In this document: positions 23,296 to 31,872 of the stretch, piece by piece | Position numbering within the stretch: the first letter of the stretch is position 1 | How the letters are laid out: each line of letters opens with the position of its first letter | DNA from: a bacterium D16-56 | GTDB lineage: Bacteria > Bacillota > Clostridia > Lachnospirales > Lachnospiraceae | Length of the DNA stretch: 39,052 bases | Direction: 5' to 3' | Assembly (NCBI GenBank): GCA_003611875.1 | Contig: RAYY01000041.1 | Location: forward strand, 1 to 39,052 | Notes under the pieces: model-generated | What the model was told of the DNA's origin: nothing | Databases searched by the model: none | Seen by the model: only the letters and a program-made list of their open reading frames with translations | Program-made: the position numbers and the translations under genes

Positions 23296-23378
23296 GTGTG
23301 GTTTATGTACGCTATCAAGATCGAAACGATGATTCCAAGAATCATCAGAACAACCGTCAGCAATTCATAGTCACTCAT
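23286..23378 (-). CDS. Holin-like small toxic membrane peptide (type I toxin)
   Basis: A 30-residue peptide: a short acidic N-terminus (MSDYELLT), one hydrophobic helix (VVLMILGIIVSILIAYI) and a basic NHTKK tail. This is the form of the putative holin-like toxins (Hol_Tox group) of Firmicutes type I systems, which insert in the membrane. GGGGGG lies nine bases before the ATG. An 8-bp stem (CAGAGGGG/CCCCTCTG, about 23413-23432) in the roughly 95-base leader could restrict translation. The gene has its own promoter (23481-23509) and converges on the antisense RNA. Confidence 0.75.
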   Translation of the reverse strand: MSDYELLTVVLMILGIIVSILIAYINHTKK

Positions 23379-23480
23379 CAAGCATCCCCCCTTTCCCGGT
23401 TTTACCCGTAGTCAGAGGGGCAGTCCCCTCTGCAAAGAAGGACTGACCGCCTACCCGTTATGGCAGTACCCCATGCGAAT

Positions 23481-23509
23481 ATATTATCAGAAAATGTCGG
23501 ATGCCACAA
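23481..23509 (-). promoter_or_regulatory. Promoter of the small toxin gene
   Basis: On the minus strand TTGTGG (plus 23504-23509) and TAATAT (plus 23481-23486) are 17 bp apart. The transcript would begin near 23474 and carry TACTGCC...CGGTCAG in its leader, a variant of the block at the start of the antitoxin RNA. Confidence 0.6.
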
Positions 23510-23593
23510 GATGGTTTTCCAGCTTTTTATTTTTCCACTTGCTAAATCCCAAATTCAGAGGTAAGCTACAACACCACGGAAGGAGGGATTGGA

Positions 23594-23902
23594 TTGGAAA
23601 AAGATTCTGCATTATACCAGTTAATGGACACCCGCATGAACGGTGTCATGAACGGCATTGTAAGCAGTGACGGGGAATATCAGGCGATTCTCCGGGAATC
23701 GGACATATATTCCGTCGAACTGGACAGGATGGATTTATCAAAAGAAATCCGGCTGCTGATCGACCGCTACGTCAGCGAGCAGAACGCGCTCGGCTCCCGG
23801 TATGGGATGCTCGCCTACCTGCTTGGCTTTTCCGACTGCAAGGCCATGTTCTTAGGGAAATGCCTGCCGACAGAAGTAAAAGAAATGAATACCGAATTGT
23901 AA
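23594..23902 (+). CDS. DUF6809-like small protein next to the recombinase
   Basis: A 102-residue soluble, mostly helical acidic protein starting at TTG 23594 behind GGAAGGAGG. Residues 28-60 (YQAILRESDIYSVELDRMDL) form an amphipathic region and AYLLGFSDCKAMFLGK a second conserved-looking helix. It resembles DUF6809-type proteins that accompany Lachnospiraceae mobile elements, but I hold that name loosely. It is convergent with the serine recombinase across a strong bidirectional terminator and may belong to the same element. Function unknown. Confidence 0.6.
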   Translation: MEKDSALYQLMDTRMNGVMNGIVSSDGEYQAILRESDIYSVELDRMDLSKEIRLLIDRYVSEQNALGSRYGMLAYLLGFSDCKAMFLGKCLPTEVKEMNTEL

Positions 23903-23909
23903 CTGCAAA

Positions 23910-23960
23910 AAAAGCCGGACAGGACGGGAAGGCTGCGCCCACAGCCCTTCCGCCCTGTCT
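23910..23960. terminator. Strong bidirectional terminator
   Basis: A long imperfect stem (GGACAGGACGGGAAGGCTG against CAGCCCTTCCGCCCTGTCT) ends in a run of seven T on the minus strand and TCTTTC on the plus strand. It closes both the recombinase transcript and the small gene before it. Confidence 0.85.
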
Positions 23961-23967
23961 CTTTCGT

Positions 23968-25689
23968 CTAAATATAAATCCATGCCTCCAGCTCCGCATA
24001 TTTGTTGGACTTTGACCACTGTGGGTGCATCCTGAACCATGCCCGCTCGTCATCCGGCGTGACCGTCAGCTTCGTAAAATAAACAGGGGAACCGGCATCA
24101 TCCAGTTCCCCGCGGGCTTCGGGGCTTAAGTTTAAGAGCCACTCAAAGCGGTCTTCGTAAACCCTTACCCCGAAAACATATTTATCGATATCTTCCTCCG
24201 AAAACTCCCCATCCTCCGGCACGGGCGGCTGCTCCATGAGCCTTTGCAGGTTTTCCAGCTTGCCGCTCACATCCGCCTCCGTGGCAGGCTTCACATCGCC
24301 GTACTGCATCATCTGCTGTTCCAGCTCCGCTATCTTTTTCTCCACCTCCTGCTGCTTGCGGCTGAATACCTCCCTCGGTATCTCGTTGTTCATCCGCATA
24401 TCGAGCAGCGTCTCGTAGCGCCCCTGCTCTTTTTTCAACTTTTCCTCTATGATGGATTTATCCCGCAGCACTTCCGTCTGCCCCACCCCTGCCGCGCCGA
24501 GGCCGAGGATTGCCGCCGCTTCCCGGAGCGTCCCCTCCGGGTCATCGAAAACGGCGTGGAGGACTTTCTGCGCCATCGTGTGTATCTTCCAGTCCTGCAC
24601 CAGCGGCACCCGGCAGACGCCCTCGATACTTAGGCCATTTTTCAGCCTTGCCGGTACCGTCCCCGTCCGGGTCTGGTCATAGCACTTGTAGGTGTAGGTG
24701 GTGAAGTCCCTTGACTTGGAGTGCCACCTGGTCTTTGCGAAGGCGTGGCCGCACTGGCACCGCAGCTTCCTGCGCCAGAGGTCATCCGAATAAACGCCTT
24801 TATTTTTCCGCCACTGCGCCGTCTGTGCGTTTTTTTCCTCCAGCATCCTCTGCACCCGCTCGAATTCCTCTTTGGTGACGATGGGCTGGTGTTTCCCCTC
24901 CACGATGATGCGCTCCAGCTCCCCGTTGTTCTTCGCCCTTTTCTGTTCGAGGTAGTCCGGCACATATTCCTTCCGGTATTCCAGCTCCCCGCAGTAGAGG
25001 CGGTTTTTCAGGATATGGCTGATGGTGGCGTAATGCCACAGGCTCTTCCCCATCGCCGTGAGGTCACCGTCTTTTTCAAGCTGCTTTTTAATCTTCTGAC
25101 TGCCGTTGCCCGCAAGGTACATATCGAAAATCTTCCTGACCGTTTTCGCCTGCACCTCATTGATGACGTATTCCGGTCCCACCTTGTCATAGCCAAGCAC
25201 GTTCCCGGTGCCGTAGACCACCCCGTTCTGGAAGGAGACCATCTGCCCCGCCTTTACCCGCATGGAGGTCTTTTTCGATTCGTTCTGCGCAAGGGTCGCC
25301 ATGATGGTCAGCCGCAGCTCCCCGTCCTCATCATTCATGGTCCATATGCCGTCCTCGGTGAAATACACCTCAATCCCCATCCGCTTCAAGAGCCGCGTCT
25401 GCTGGAGGGTGTCCACGGTGTTCCTTGCGAACCTCGATACCTCCCTCGTGACGATTAAATCGAAATGGCCGTCTTTCGCGTCCTCCATCATCCGCACGAA
25501 ATTCTTACGTTTGGCTATGGAGGTGCCGGTGATACCTTCATTGATATACCGGCGGTAAAGCACCCAGTCCGGGTGCCTGTCTATCAGGTCATCGTAATAC
25601 TGCACCTGGTTCTCCAATGCTGAAAGCTGTGCCTCATGCTCTGTTGAAACCCTTGCATATATCGCAACTTTCCTTATGCGCATCTGCAT
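23968..25689 (-). CDS. Large serine recombinase (phage integrase)
   Basis: A 573-residue site-specific recombinase. The N-terminal resolvase domain has the nucleophile Ser15 in IYARVSTEHE, with REVSRFARN and LRLTIMATLAQNES. The middle recombinase domain (about 165-270; NEVQAKTVRKIFDMYLAGNG) is followed by a zinc ribbon starting KLRCQCGHAF near residue 315 and a coiled-coil motif (about 430-480), as in phiC31/TP901-type integrases. It catalyses attP x attB integration by double-strand cleavage with a 2-base overlap. It lies at the lysis end of the prophage, a usual position. ATG 25683 is an alternative start. Confidence 0.95.
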   Translation of the reverse strand: MQMRIRKVAIYARVSTEHEAQLSALENQVQYYDDLIDRHPDWVLYRRYINEGITGTSIAKRKNFVRMMEDAKDGHFDLIVTREVSRFARNTVDTLQQTRLLKRMGIEVYFTEDGIWTMNDEDGELRLTIMATLAQNESKKTSMRVKAGQMVSFQNGVVYGTGNVLGYDKVGPEYVINEVQAKTVRKIFDMYLAGNGSQKIKKQLEKDGDLTAMGKSLWHYATISHILKNRLYCGELEYRKEYVPDYLEQKRAKNNGELERIIVEGKHQPIVTKEEFERVQRMLEEKNAQTAQWRKNKGVYSDDLWRRKLRCQCGHAFAKTRWHSKSRDFTTYTYKCYDQTRTGTVPARLKNGLSIEGVCRVPLVQDWKIHTMAQKVLHAVFDDPEGTLREAAAILGLGAAGVGQTEVLRDKSIIEEKLKKEQGRYETLLDMRMNNEIPREVFSRKQQEVEKKIAELEQQMMQYGDVKPATEADVSGKLENLQRLMEQPPVPEDGEFSEEDIDKYVFGVRVYEDRFEWLLNLSPEARGELDDAGSPVYFTKLTVTPDDERAWFRMHPQWSKSNKYAELEAWIYI

Positions 25690-25742
25690 CCGCTCCTTTC
25701 TTTTTGGGTAGTCTATTAATCACTCTGAAAGCCCGTAAAGTC

Positions 25743-25762
25743 AAGCGGTCTGGCCGCTTTCT
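25743..25762 (-). terminator. Possible terminator after the endolysin
   Basis: AAGCGG/CCGCTT form a six-base stem (25743-25759) followed on the minus strand by GACTTTA, a weak T-tract. It lies between the endolysin stop and the recombinase start. Confidence 0.4.
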
Positions 25763-25780
25763 TCCTATATAGATGCCGCC

Positions 25781-27099
25781 TTACATTCGGGTGGTGAACG
25801 CAAGAGAAATCCACCCGTCCCGCTTTTCCTGATAGGATTTCAGCAGCCCCCATCCGTCCTGTTCCTCGACCACGGTGAAAATGCCTGCGCCGGTAAATTT
25901 GCCCGTCTTTGGGTATGATTTTCCGGGACCTTTTCGGATGTTCAAGTCAGGGATTGCCACCCGCACCATGTAATGTAGGGAGCGGAAAGGATAAGGCTCT
26001 CCATGAACTGCACTTTCCCTTCGCTGACAATGGCTTTCAGGATGGAGAGTATCTTCTCCCCATACTTCTCTCCTGCCGCCCAGCCTTTTCCCTGCGGGTT
26101 TTCCTTCTGGCCGAGCCACTCAACATAAGGTGCGCAGCCCCGTTTCACATAGCGGAAACGCGGGTCTGCCAGTGCGTTCCGCAGCTTATCTGTGGAGGCG
26201 TAGGCTTTGAGGTGCTGTATCTGCGCACGGATGCCAAGCTGCGGTGTGTCAAAGGACAGCCCCGCTCTGCCCCTCTGCGTCACCCCAAGGCCGCAGAAAT
26301 TGTTCTGCAGAAGGGTGACCGCCGAGCCGGAGAAAGTGAAATTCCCGGTCTCAAGGCAGGACTGTGCAAAGGCGATATCACCCCTCACGCCCTCCGCTTC
26401 CCCTTCCGAAAGGTACAGCGGGATCATATCCAGAACGGACTGCGGCACGGACGGATTCTTCTTTTTCAGATAGGAGGCCATCTGCCCCGCCGTGGCTTTT
26501 GCTTTCCCCATAATGGCAGTAAGGGAATCCTCCGTTGTGCTTCCCTCCATCGCCGCCTTGATATCTTTTCGGAACTGTCCCATCGACAATCCAAACTTAG
26601 ACCACAGATGCTCTACGTCCCCGTGGTTGCTGGCAATGCCTCTTTTACATCCCTCGCTGTGGCTGATGATAACTCCGTCCGCCATAGGGTCTAAGCCGAA
26701 CTGCTGGCAGAGATATACGAATAATTCCACTGCATATCTGTAGGTGGCAAGCACATGGTTCTTCGTATTCTCACCGTTCCCGGTCTCCGTCCATGATGCG
26801 CCGCCTGCATATTTAATGGTAGCAGGCTCCGTCATCTCCACACCGATGTGGGTATTGTTTGCACCGCCTCCGCAGTGCCACCCACGGAAATCCCACGGGA
26901 GCAGTTGGTACACGTCCCCGTCCGGCTCTACGATGGCATGGACACAGGCATTGGCGTCAGCCCTGTTCCAGTTCTTCATGAATGCATCCGCCTTTGGCTG
27001 CGGGCATCCCACCGAGTGGATCATAAGACCTTTCACGGTGATGTGCTTTCCCGCTTTATAACAGCCGGACTGTGTAAGGTAATTCTGTATTAAATTCAT
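25781..27099 (-). pseudogene. Phage endolysin (amidase + glucosaminidase-like + SH3), frameshifted
   Basis: From ATG 27099 the frame encodes an N-terminal amidase_2 domain (zinc ligands in GLMIHSVGCP and VIISHSEGC; GVEMTE) and a middle domain resembling beta-N-acetylglucosaminidases (residues about 205-370; FAQSCLETGNF, NNFCGLGV, WAAGEKYGEKIL). A tandem duplication of five bases (ATGTAATGTA, 25968-25977) throws the frame, ending the protein 14 codons later. The second frame continues with a bacterial SH3 domain (YMVRVAIPDLNIRKGPG to GWISLAF) to 25781. Removing one repeat unit restores PYMVRV. The truncated product keeps both catalytic domains but lacks cell-wall targeting. Confidence 0.85.
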
Positions 27100-27124
27100 C
27101 CCATTTCCCTCTCTTTCTGCGCAC

Positions 27125-27150
27125 GAAAAAAGCACCGCCGCAGCGATGCC
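27125..27150 (-). terminator. Intercistronic hairpin before the endolysin
   Basis: On the minus strand GCATCGC and GGCGGTGC pair and six T follow. It lies between the small ORF and the endolysin, so lysis-gene expression passes a terminator or attenuator. Confidence 0.65.
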
Positions 27151-27168
27151 CTTCCAAAAATTATCCTG

Positions 27169-27336
27169 TTATCTTTCCATCCGTCTCAGCATGGCGCGGC
27201 ACACCTGCCTTGCCCTCTTTTTCAGCGGGCGTTTCCATCTGCGGATGGATGCCGCTCTGGTGTGGTTCCTCAACCAGCCGCCGTAATCCTCCAGCGTGTA
27301 CTTCCCGTGCATCTCCCTTTCACCGTATGCCCTCAT
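27169..27336 (-). CDS. Small basic phage protein, unknown
   Basis: A 55-residue, very basic protein (starts MRAYGEREMHGKYTLEDYGG; C-terminal half rich in Arg/Lys). GGAGG lies eight bases before the ATG; an open frame continues upstream to 27468 but includes the holin end. It lies between holin and endolysin in the lysis cassette. No membrane segment, so not a second holin. Function not recognised. Confidence 0.55.
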   Translation of the reverse strand: MRAYGEREMHGKYTLEDYGGWLRNHTRAASIRRWKRPLKKRARQVCRAMLRRMER

Positions 27337-27464
27337 CCTTAAACCCTCCGTCCCTGTATTCCGGTTTCCCCGGTCACAGACATGTTCGCTCTGGACGGGC
27401 ATAATAGCAAGCGGGAATGGAACCATAAACTGCACAAACATCATCAGAAAATTTGTGCAGCATA

Positions 27465-27869
27465 TCATTCCTCTTTTTCCTCCCGCAACTGCTCCAACAC
27501 GGCTTTCAGCTTCCCCGGAATGGGAAGCCCCGTCCGGGCGGCATTTTCCAGGATGGAAATGCCCTCATTGGAAAGGTAAAAAAAGATGACCGCCGTCCGC
27601 AGGACGCTCCCTTCCCGGATGACGTGGGCGTCTATGATATGCCCCACCGCCACAAGGCTGAAAATGATCACTTTCTTGAAGATGCCTTTGAATCCCACCT
27701 CGCTGGAGAGCTTCTTCTCCACCGCTGCCGCCATCAATCCCGTGGCATAATCCACGATGACAAACACCACTAAAGCATAAAGGAAGCCGTCAAAGCCTCC
27801 CATGACCGCGCCCAGCGCACCGCCGAGCGCCGCGAACGCATACTGCGCCGCCTCGATAAAATTCTTCAT
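27465..27869 (-). CDS. Phage holin (toxin secretion/phage lysis family)
   Basis: A 134-residue holin of the phage_holin_4_1/Cph1 type: hydrophobic helices FAALGGALGAVMGGFDGFLYALV and VIFSLVAVGHIIDAHV, the conserved DYATGLMAA motif and a C-terminal charged tail (LREEKEE). The start at 27869 follows AAGGAGG. It makes membrane lesions that release the endolysin. It precedes the small basic ORF and endolysin on the same strand. Appears intact. Confidence 0.93.
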   Translation of the reverse strand: MKNFIEAAQYAFAALGGALGAVMGGFDGFLYALVVFVIVDYATGLMAAAVEKKLSSEVGFKGIFKKVIIFSLVAVGHIIDAHVIREGSVLRTAVIFFYLSNEGISILENAARTGLPIPGKLKAVLEQLREEKEE

Positions 27870-27896
27870 TCCAATTCCTCCTTCTAAATTTGCATT

Positions 27897-27919
27897 AAAA
27901 AAAACACCTCGCAAGGTGT
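27897..27919 (-). terminator. Terminator after the tail adhesin gene
   Basis: ACACCT/AGGTGT with a four-base loop (27904-27919 on plus) is followed by eight T on the minus strand. It lies just beyond the adhesin stop at 27929 and before the holin. Confidence 0.75.
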
Positions 27920-27928
27920 AGTTAATGT

Positions 27929-30052
27929 TTACGCGCATTCCACATACCGGATGAATGCCCTACCGTTCCCCTCGTTCACCCCCGCCTCGGTCTCCGCAGG
28001 GTAATATTTCCCATTGTGGGTGAATGGTGCCACACCGTCCACATAGCCGGAGCCTCCTGCCCCAGACTGCCCATACTGCCCGTAGTTCCCACCGAACCAT
28101 CCGCCTCCCCCTCCGGAAGAAGCGGCACTGCTTGATGAATAATAATCCCCCATGCCAAAGTTTTCAGACGGGCTGCTGCCTGTGGATATCTGCCGGCCTC
28201 CCAGCGCGCCGCCGGAGCCGTTCCCGCCACGCTCCCCTCCGCCGTCTCCTCCCTTGTGGGCTGTGCCGTTGTCTATCCCGCCGCCCCCACCGCCTCCCGC
28301 CACGATCAGTATGCTGGAGCGGTTGGCATAGGACGGCCCGCTGGAACTGTTCGTGCCAAGACCATAAGGTTTTGTGGCCACATGGGTGGAACCGCCGCCT
28401 CCTGCCCCGTACTGCTTGCTGCTTACATAGTTGTAACCGTTCCCGCCTCCGTTTGCCCCCGATGACGTGCCTTTCGGTGATCCGCCGTTATAAACATAGA
28501 TCACTTCATCCTTCTTCATCTTCTTATAGCCTTTGGAATGGCCGCCAAGCCCTCCTTCTGCCGTAAGGGAATCCACCTTCGCCGCAGCGCCGGAAGCGCC
28601 CCACACCTCAAACTCATAGATGCCGTCCTGGGGGATAACAAACTGTACATAATTCCCTGTGTAGGGGAAGTCATACTCCGTGGTCACCCACATGGCATAG
28701 AGCGCAGCCTCCGCAGGGAATACCCCTTTCTCCCCCGGTTTGTAAGATGGCGTGGAAAGGGAGTCAATGCTCCATCCGCAGAAGGACATATTCTTTCTCG
28801 TGTAGGGGCTTGCCGGGACCGTGGTAGGCTCGCTCTGCGCATTCCCATTGTTGTAATAACAGCAGACAGTGAAATTTTCCTTTGCCCCGCTCTCTGACAA
28901 AGTTCCGCCATTGGGCATCAGCCCGATGGTCATCTGCTTTTTAAACACTGCGTAGAGCGTGACGGGTTCCTCTGAACTGATGATAAACTCGGAAAGCACT
29001 TTTTTCTCTGCGGAATCATCCTGCCGCCATCCCACAAAGGTATAGCCCTCCAGAGCGGCGGGCGGTGCGGCGGCAATGGCGTCCTCCCTGTCCGGCACAG
29101 TCCTTTCTAATGAATATCCCGTGTCGATCTGGTAGGTCACCTTGACTCCCGCCGCATACACTCTGTCCTCTCCCACGAAAATGCGCGTCACACGCTTTGT
29201 CTCAGCATCCTCATAACAGAGATAGATTGTCGTTGCGCTGTAGCTTTCCAATGCGCGGTATTCGTCAAGGCTCACCAGTTTCATCACAAGGCCGGTGCTG
29301 CTCATCATCTCCGTCACTTTGGTATCCAGTTCCGTCATAGATTCCCCAAGGGATGCATTGGAAGAAATGACACCGTCCAGCTCCCCGATGATGTTCCTTG
29401 CAGTAAATACCGCGGTTCCGTCTCAAACCCTGTCCCCCACTTTGGTGATCCTCGAATACCCGGAAGGCTCGGAGGCGGCTGTGGTGCCTGCCTGTGTGCA
29501 GACCAGTGTCGCCCAGCCCGGAGCGCCCACCGCCGTCACCGCATCCCCTACGGCATAAGAGGTTGCACGGGTGAGGGTTTCCCCTCCGCCGCCTCCACCG
29601 CCGCTCCCGGCTTTCAGCGTGGGGAACACTTTCGTAAGGCCGTCCAAGCCTGCGGAAGATACCGTGAAGATGGCAAGTTCCAGGTCATAGGAGGAATTGT
29701 TGTAATTGATATTTACATCCGCGTCCAGCGGCGGAAGCTCCGCTGCCGCCTGCGCCAGTATCTTGATGGGCTCATCCGCATTGGATAAATCAAGGTGGAT
29801 ATACACCCGCCCCTGCAGTGTCTCCCCCACATCCGCAAGGCGCACGTCAATCTCCGTTTCATACACTTCAAAAAAGCGCCCCCGTATCATGCCAAAGCCC
29901 TGCGAGATGTGCAGCACATTGCCCCGCGCATAAGTCACTTCGCACCCTTTGAAGATGCCGCTGCCGGGGATTGCGGTTTCATAAATAATGGCGTCATCCT
30001 GCGGGTTCACGTTCCCGCCCTTATAGGTTTTCAGTGTAATGTTATCAGCCAT
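27929..30052 (-). pseudogene. Phage tail adhesin with InlB repeats and glycine-rich tip, interrupted by in-frame TGA
   Basis: One frame from ATG 30052 to 27929 is broken only by TGA at 29423-29425 (GDRV-stop-DGTAVFTARNI). The first 209 residues resemble a phage structural N-terminus (GNVNPQDDAIIYETAIPG; beta-rich, poly-Gly linker). After the stop come InlB-type B repeats (GYTFVGW to VTLYAVF, then MSFCGWS to AALYAMW). A glycine-rich domain like the ALK/LTK-type bacterial GRD or polyglycine phage tip follows (WGASGAA, GAGGGGSTHVA, LIVAGGGGGGG). This is a receptor-binding design. If read through it is about 707 residues; otherwise the 29338 ATG might restart the second part. Confidence 0.8.
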
Positions 30053-31742
30053 TCTCCTGCCTCCTTAAAATCTTAGTCAAATCCAGCCGCACCGTGCCGA
30101 ACACCAGCTTTGTATTTTTGCCACGCTCCCTGCCCGTGAGGATGCTGCGGTAACTCTCCCCATCCGATATGATGTCCGCCACCTGCCCGAATTCCAGTTC
30201 TTCCGGCTTCACCAAAGCGTCACCGTTCATCATGGTAAGTTCGATTAAATTTGAATAGGATAAATTTGCGAACTTGTTATGGGCGGCGCTGATCGCCGCG
30301 CTCTCAAAGCTGCTCCCCTCCTCATGGGAAACCGCCTGCATCTCACACACCACCGGGGTAATGCGGTCACGGTCTTTCGTGTCATAGCCAAGATCGGGAT
30401 GCAGGAAATATACCCTTTTTATTTCATAATCAGAAGAATCATAAATCACCAGTTTATTCACATCGGCGCTGACCTGTTTTATCGTGACGCTCTTTTTGAT
30501 GATGTTTGGAAGGTCGCTTTCAATCGTAATCACCCCGGCTGCCGCTTTCCCTACAATGATCTGCACTTCCCGGTTCTGGATGTCCAGCCTTGTCTTTACC
30601 AAAATACTGTACTTCTCCATTGCCGGGATGACCACCGAATCAATCAGGTTCACGATATTGTAATGCCCGTCCGCATTGGTGGTGGCGATTGTGACCTCCC
30701 CGATACTACTTCCGCAAATCTTCACTTCCCCGGAAAGGTTGCTCATGATGGTTCTAAGCGCAGTACCGGCCTGTGTAGACTTGATGCCCGCATTGCCCAT
30801 CAGCCCGATTGCCTCTGCGGTATCTTCTGCGGAGAAACCCAAAGCCCCGGCAATGGGCGCACAGTATTTGAAGGTCTCGCCCATCATGGAGACGTTGGTA
30901 TTGGCATTACTGCTTGCCGCCGCAAGGATATCCGCAAAATGCCCGGAATCCGCTGCTGTTAATCCAAAGGCGGTGAGGGCATCCGTCACGATGTCGGAAG
31001 TGGATGCCAGATCTTCCCCGGATGCCGCGGCAAGGTTCATGATGCCCTCGATGCCGGAGAGCATATCCGAAGTTTTCCAGCCGGCCATCGCCATATAGTT
31101 CATGGCTTCGGCTGCCTCCGATGCGGAGAACTTGGTCTTGCTCCCCATCTCCCTTGCCTTATCCCGGAGGGCATCAAGGTCTTTTCCCGTAGCCCCGGAA
31201 ACCGCCGCCACCTGGCTCATGGCAGAATCGAAGTCTGCCGCTGTCTTTACCGCCACCGTTCCAAGCCCCACAATGGGCGTGGTCACGGTCTTGGTGAGGG
31301 TAGTCCCCACGCCGGAAATCTTATCCCCTAAGTTCTTCAAATCCTCGCCCACGGCGGCGATCTTCTGCACCGCCACCGCCGACTGGTTCGCCTGTTCTTC
31401 GAGGCTTTTCAGCCTTTCCTCGGTCTCGATAATCTCCCTTTGTAAGCCATCGTACTGCTCCTGTGTGATTTCACCCTTTGCCAGTGCCTCATTTGCCTGT
31501 TCCGCAGCGGCTTTCAGGGTTTCCAGTTTTTCCTTCGTCTCCCGCACCGCTTCCGCAAGGAGCCGGTGTTTCTGTGCCAGCAGTTCCGTGTTGCCGGGGT
31601 CCAGTTTCAGGAGGTTATTTACATCCCGTAACTGTGACTGCGTGGTGCGTATCTCCCTGTTTACTCCTTTCAGCGCGGCTGTCAGCTTTGTGGTGTCGCC
31701 GCCAATCTCCACCGTGATTCCCTGTATCCTTGACACCCCCAC
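30045..31742 (-). pseudogene. Tape-measure N-terminus fused in frame to a baseplate/tail protein C-terminus
   Basis: The first ~360 codons are a TP901-type tape measure: coiled coil (QSQLRDVNNLLKLDPGNTEL), FDSAMSQVAAVSGATGKDLD, SASEAAEAMNYMAMAGW and GTALRTIMSNLSGEVKICG. After TTNADG (about 30660-30675) the sequence switches to HYNIVNLIDSVVIPAMEKYS and a beta-rich region typical of tail-tip/baseplate (Gp37-like) proteins, to the end. The rest of the tape measure and everything before the baseplate part (normally including the distal tail protein) are deleted, with the frame kept. The start is GTG 31742 behind GGGAGGTG. A functional tail is not expected. Confidence 0.78.
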
Positions 31743-31760
31743 CCAAAGCACCTCCCCACG

Positions 31761-31784
31761 AAAAAAGGAAGCCCGGAGGCTCCC
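31761..31784 (-). terminator. Intercistronic hairpin before the tape-measure gene
   Basis: GGGAGCC/GGCTTCC with a four-base TCCG loop and six T on the minus strand, 20 bp upstream of the tape-measure start. It resembles the other stem-loops at late-gene boundaries. Confidence 0.7.
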
Positions 31785-31795
31785 TGAAAAATGCG

Positions 31796-31828
31796 TAAAA
31801 AAAGACACCTGCTGTTATGGCAAGTGCC
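31796..31828 (-). terminator. Terminator of the TmrB-like cargo gene
   Basis: GGCACTT and AGGTGTC pair (with G-U pairs) around 11 bases and are followed by seven T on the minus strand. It lies about 45 bp after the cargo gene stop. Confidence 0.6.
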
Positions 31829-31872
31829 TATGTATTAGTCCGTTATGAATTATTATTTAAGCCTATAACTAA

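Noticed and set aside
24721-25458. Long plus-strand ORF (245 codons)
   Set aside because: It lies entirely antisense to the serine recombinase catalytic and recombinase domains, with no ribosome site and a biased composition typical of a shadow frame.
23968-25689. Transposon resolvase (small serine recombinase)
   Set aside because: At 573 residues, with recombinase, zinc-ribbon and coiled-coil regions, it is of the large integrase class.
25909-26694. Plus-strand ORF of 261 codons
   Set aside because: Antisense to the endolysin, no start signal and no recognisable domain.
28100-28620. Eukaryotic ALK-type receptor fragment or contamination
   Set aside because: Glycine-rich domains of this kind are common in bacterial and phage adhesins, and the frame is continuous with phage structural sequence.
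6208-29425. Stop-codon reassignment (TGA or TAG as sense codons)
   Set aside because: Many intact genes here end normally at TGA and TAG, and both stops appear in the interrupted genes, so nonsense mutations are the simpler reading.
30279-30962. Plus-strand ORF of 227 codons
   Set aside because: Antisense to the tail fusion gene; no ribosome site or family resemblance.
31102-31848. Plus-strand ORF of 248 codons, Ser/Ala-rich
   Set aside because: Antisense to the tape-measure coiled coil; low-complexity composition mirrors the coding strand.
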